Shown here: positions 63,056 through 64,000 of the stretch, piece by piece
How the letters are laid out: each line of letters opens with the position of its first letter
How positions within the stretch are numbered: position 1 is the first letter of the stretch
Assembly (NCBI GenBank): GCA_018335695.1
Contig: JAGXRV010000089.1
Coordinates: 39,717-103,716 of the forward strand
Source of the DNA: Clostridium sp.
GTDB lineage: Bacteria; Bacillota; Dethiobacteria; Dethiobacterales; Dethiobacteraceae
Direction: 5' to 3'
DNA length: 64,000 nt
Position numbers and translations under genes: made by a program
The notes under the pieces: model-generated
Told to the model about the DNA's origin: nothing
The model's database searches: none
What the model saw: the letters and a program-made list of their open reading frames with translations, nothing else

Positions 63056-64000
63056 CTACCCTTCGCATTTGATGCGCGGATCCAAAAAAGCATACAAAAA
63101 GTCGGCAAGCAGATTCCCGAGCAAAACCAAAACGGCAGTAATTATCGTAATACCCATTAAAACCTGATAATCGCGGTTCCCTGCCGCGCTGATAAACAAA
63201 CGTCCCATACCGGGCCAAGCAAAAATCTGCTCCGTAACAACGGCACCGGCAAAGAAACTGGGCAAATTCAGACCAACCAGAGTAACAAGCGGGGTCAAAG
63301 CATTACGCAGAGCATGCTTATAGACTATCTTCCTTTCCGGAACACCATTTGCCCGAGCAGTCCGAATATAATTTTGACTGACAACATCAAGCATTGAAGA
63401 ACGCATATAACGACTCCAACTGCCGATATTTGACAGGCTAAGAACCGTTGCAGGCATTAACAGATAACGTGTATGCTCCCAAAAGATAACGAAAGGTCTA
63501 GTCGGCAGTGGATACTTATCAGGGTCAAACCACGGTGTAATCATTCCTCCGGCGGGCAGCCAATCCAAGCGGATAGCAAAAAGATAAATCATTAACAAGC
63601 CAAACCAAAAAGAAGGCAGCGACAAAAACAGGAATGAGCAAGCGGCAGCAAGATTATCCCCAAGTGAATGTCTGTGGGTTGCAGAGTAAATGCCGATAGC
63701 GATAGCTGCGAACAAAGAGATAATAAATGAAAAAGTCATTAATTTAAGCGTAGCAGGCAGCCGCTCTAGAATCTCTGTCAGTACAGGCCTGCCGGTCATC
63801 AGAGAAATACCCAAATCGCCTTGTACGGTATTCCTTAGCCAGATCAAATAACGGACAGGGGCAGGCTTGTCCAAACCAAAGCGCAGAGCTATTCTTGCTC
63901 TATCTGCCTGACTGATTTTTGGATTCTCAAGATAGCGAGCCATAGCCCCTCCAGGTGACAACTCTATTAAAGTAAAAGCTAAAAGAGAAACAATAAATAA
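63056..64000 (-). CDS. oppB: Oligopeptide/dipeptide ABC transporter permease (OppB/DppB type), 5' end outside window
   Basis: At least 315 residues. The frame runs in from the window edge, where FIVSLLAFTLIELSPGG is the end of the first membrane segment and the LSPGG turn of OppB. DKPAPVRYLIWLRNTVQGDLG, IRTARANGVPERKIVYKHALRNALTP (EAA loop, quoted by its ends IRTARA and ALRNALTP) and GMGRLFISA are conserved. A start near 63961 would remove the first membrane helix, so the gene begins outside. Confidence 0.85.
   Translation of the reverse strand, partial: LFIVSLLAFTLIELSPGGAMARYLENPKISQADRARIALRFGLDKPAPVRYLIWLRNTVQGDLGISLMTGRPVLTEILERLPATLKLMTFSFIISLFAAIAIGIYSATHRHSLGDNLAAACSFLFLSLPSFWFGLLMIYLFAIRLDWLPAGGMITPWFDPDKYPLPTRPFVIFWEHTRYLLMPATVLSLSNIGSWSRYMRSSMLDVVSQNYIRTARANGVPERKIVYKHALRNALTPLVTLVGLNLPSFFAGAVVTEQIFAWPGMGRLFISAAGNRDYQVLMGITIITAVLVLLGNLLADFLYAFLDPRIKCEG

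Overview
The window reads as chromosome from an anaerobic, Gram-positive-type Firmicute of the class Clostridia or a close relative. The evidence is a SCIFF peptide with its radical SAM maturase, a miaB-mutS-mutL-miaA-hfq-hflX-ynbB-glnA block, LexA boxes of the CGAAC-N4-GTTCG type, a ferredoxin-linked 2-oxoacid oxidoreductase, rubredoxin and a rubrerythrin-like protein, and strong AGGAGG ribosome binding sites. The species cannot be named from sequence alone. Most genes lie on the minus strand. No rRNA, tRNA, CRISPR array, prophage or complete insertion sequence was seen.

Layout. 1-3.4 kb: GH57/DUF4912 glucan enzyme pair (cut by the window edge), leuA, and a LysM protein preceded by two LexA boxes. 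3.4-10.9 kb: nitrogen and lysine/cell-wall metabolism (three-gene glutamate synthase, dapL, dapF, glutamine synthetase with a long, apparently attenuated leader). 11-17 kb: sulfur assimilation (cysH, cysN, cysD and an SsuABC-like transporter); the cys genes look GC-richer than their surroundings. 17-23 kb: lexA, a DUF502 membrane protein, nth, copA, second glutamine synthetase. 23-34 kb: ynbB, hflX, hfq, miaA, mutL, mutS, miaB, proA. 34-40 kb: a small membrane-anchored protein, class V aminotransferase plus LysR regulator, YggT, a ferritin-like protein, a GDSL hydrolase, a VanW protein. 40-44 kb: a two-copy structured repeat, biotin-carrier and decarboxylase-accessory subunits, korCBAD. 44-54.9 kb: PHP protein, dipeptidase, ymdB, an unknown gene, rny, recX, recA, membrane phosphoesterase, cinA, mnmA. 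55-60 kb: SCIFF maturase and its 52-residue peptide, DUF1858, an aromatic acid exporter homologue, a PFL/ACT pair, rubredoxin. 60-64 kb: a peptide-type ABC transporter running off the window.

How the genes work together. LexA boxes before lexA, recA and the LysM (YneA-like) gene outline an SOS regulon coupling DNA damage to division arrest. Two glutamine synthetases and the split glutamate synthase form a GS-GOGAT route, and dapL/dapF give the aminotransferase shortcut to meso-diaminopimelate. CysD/CysN activate sulfate to APS, and an iron-sulfur-type CysH probably reduces APS directly, since no APS kinase is present. Several leaders (glnA, rny, the unknown gene upstream of ymdB) carry terminator-like hairpins between promoter and start codon. 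Intergenic regions hold REP-like palindromes and short repeats. Candidates for something undescribed are the tandem hairpin repeat at 40.1-40.5 kb and these leaders; the best supported small-gene discovery is the SCIFF peptide at 56.5 kb.
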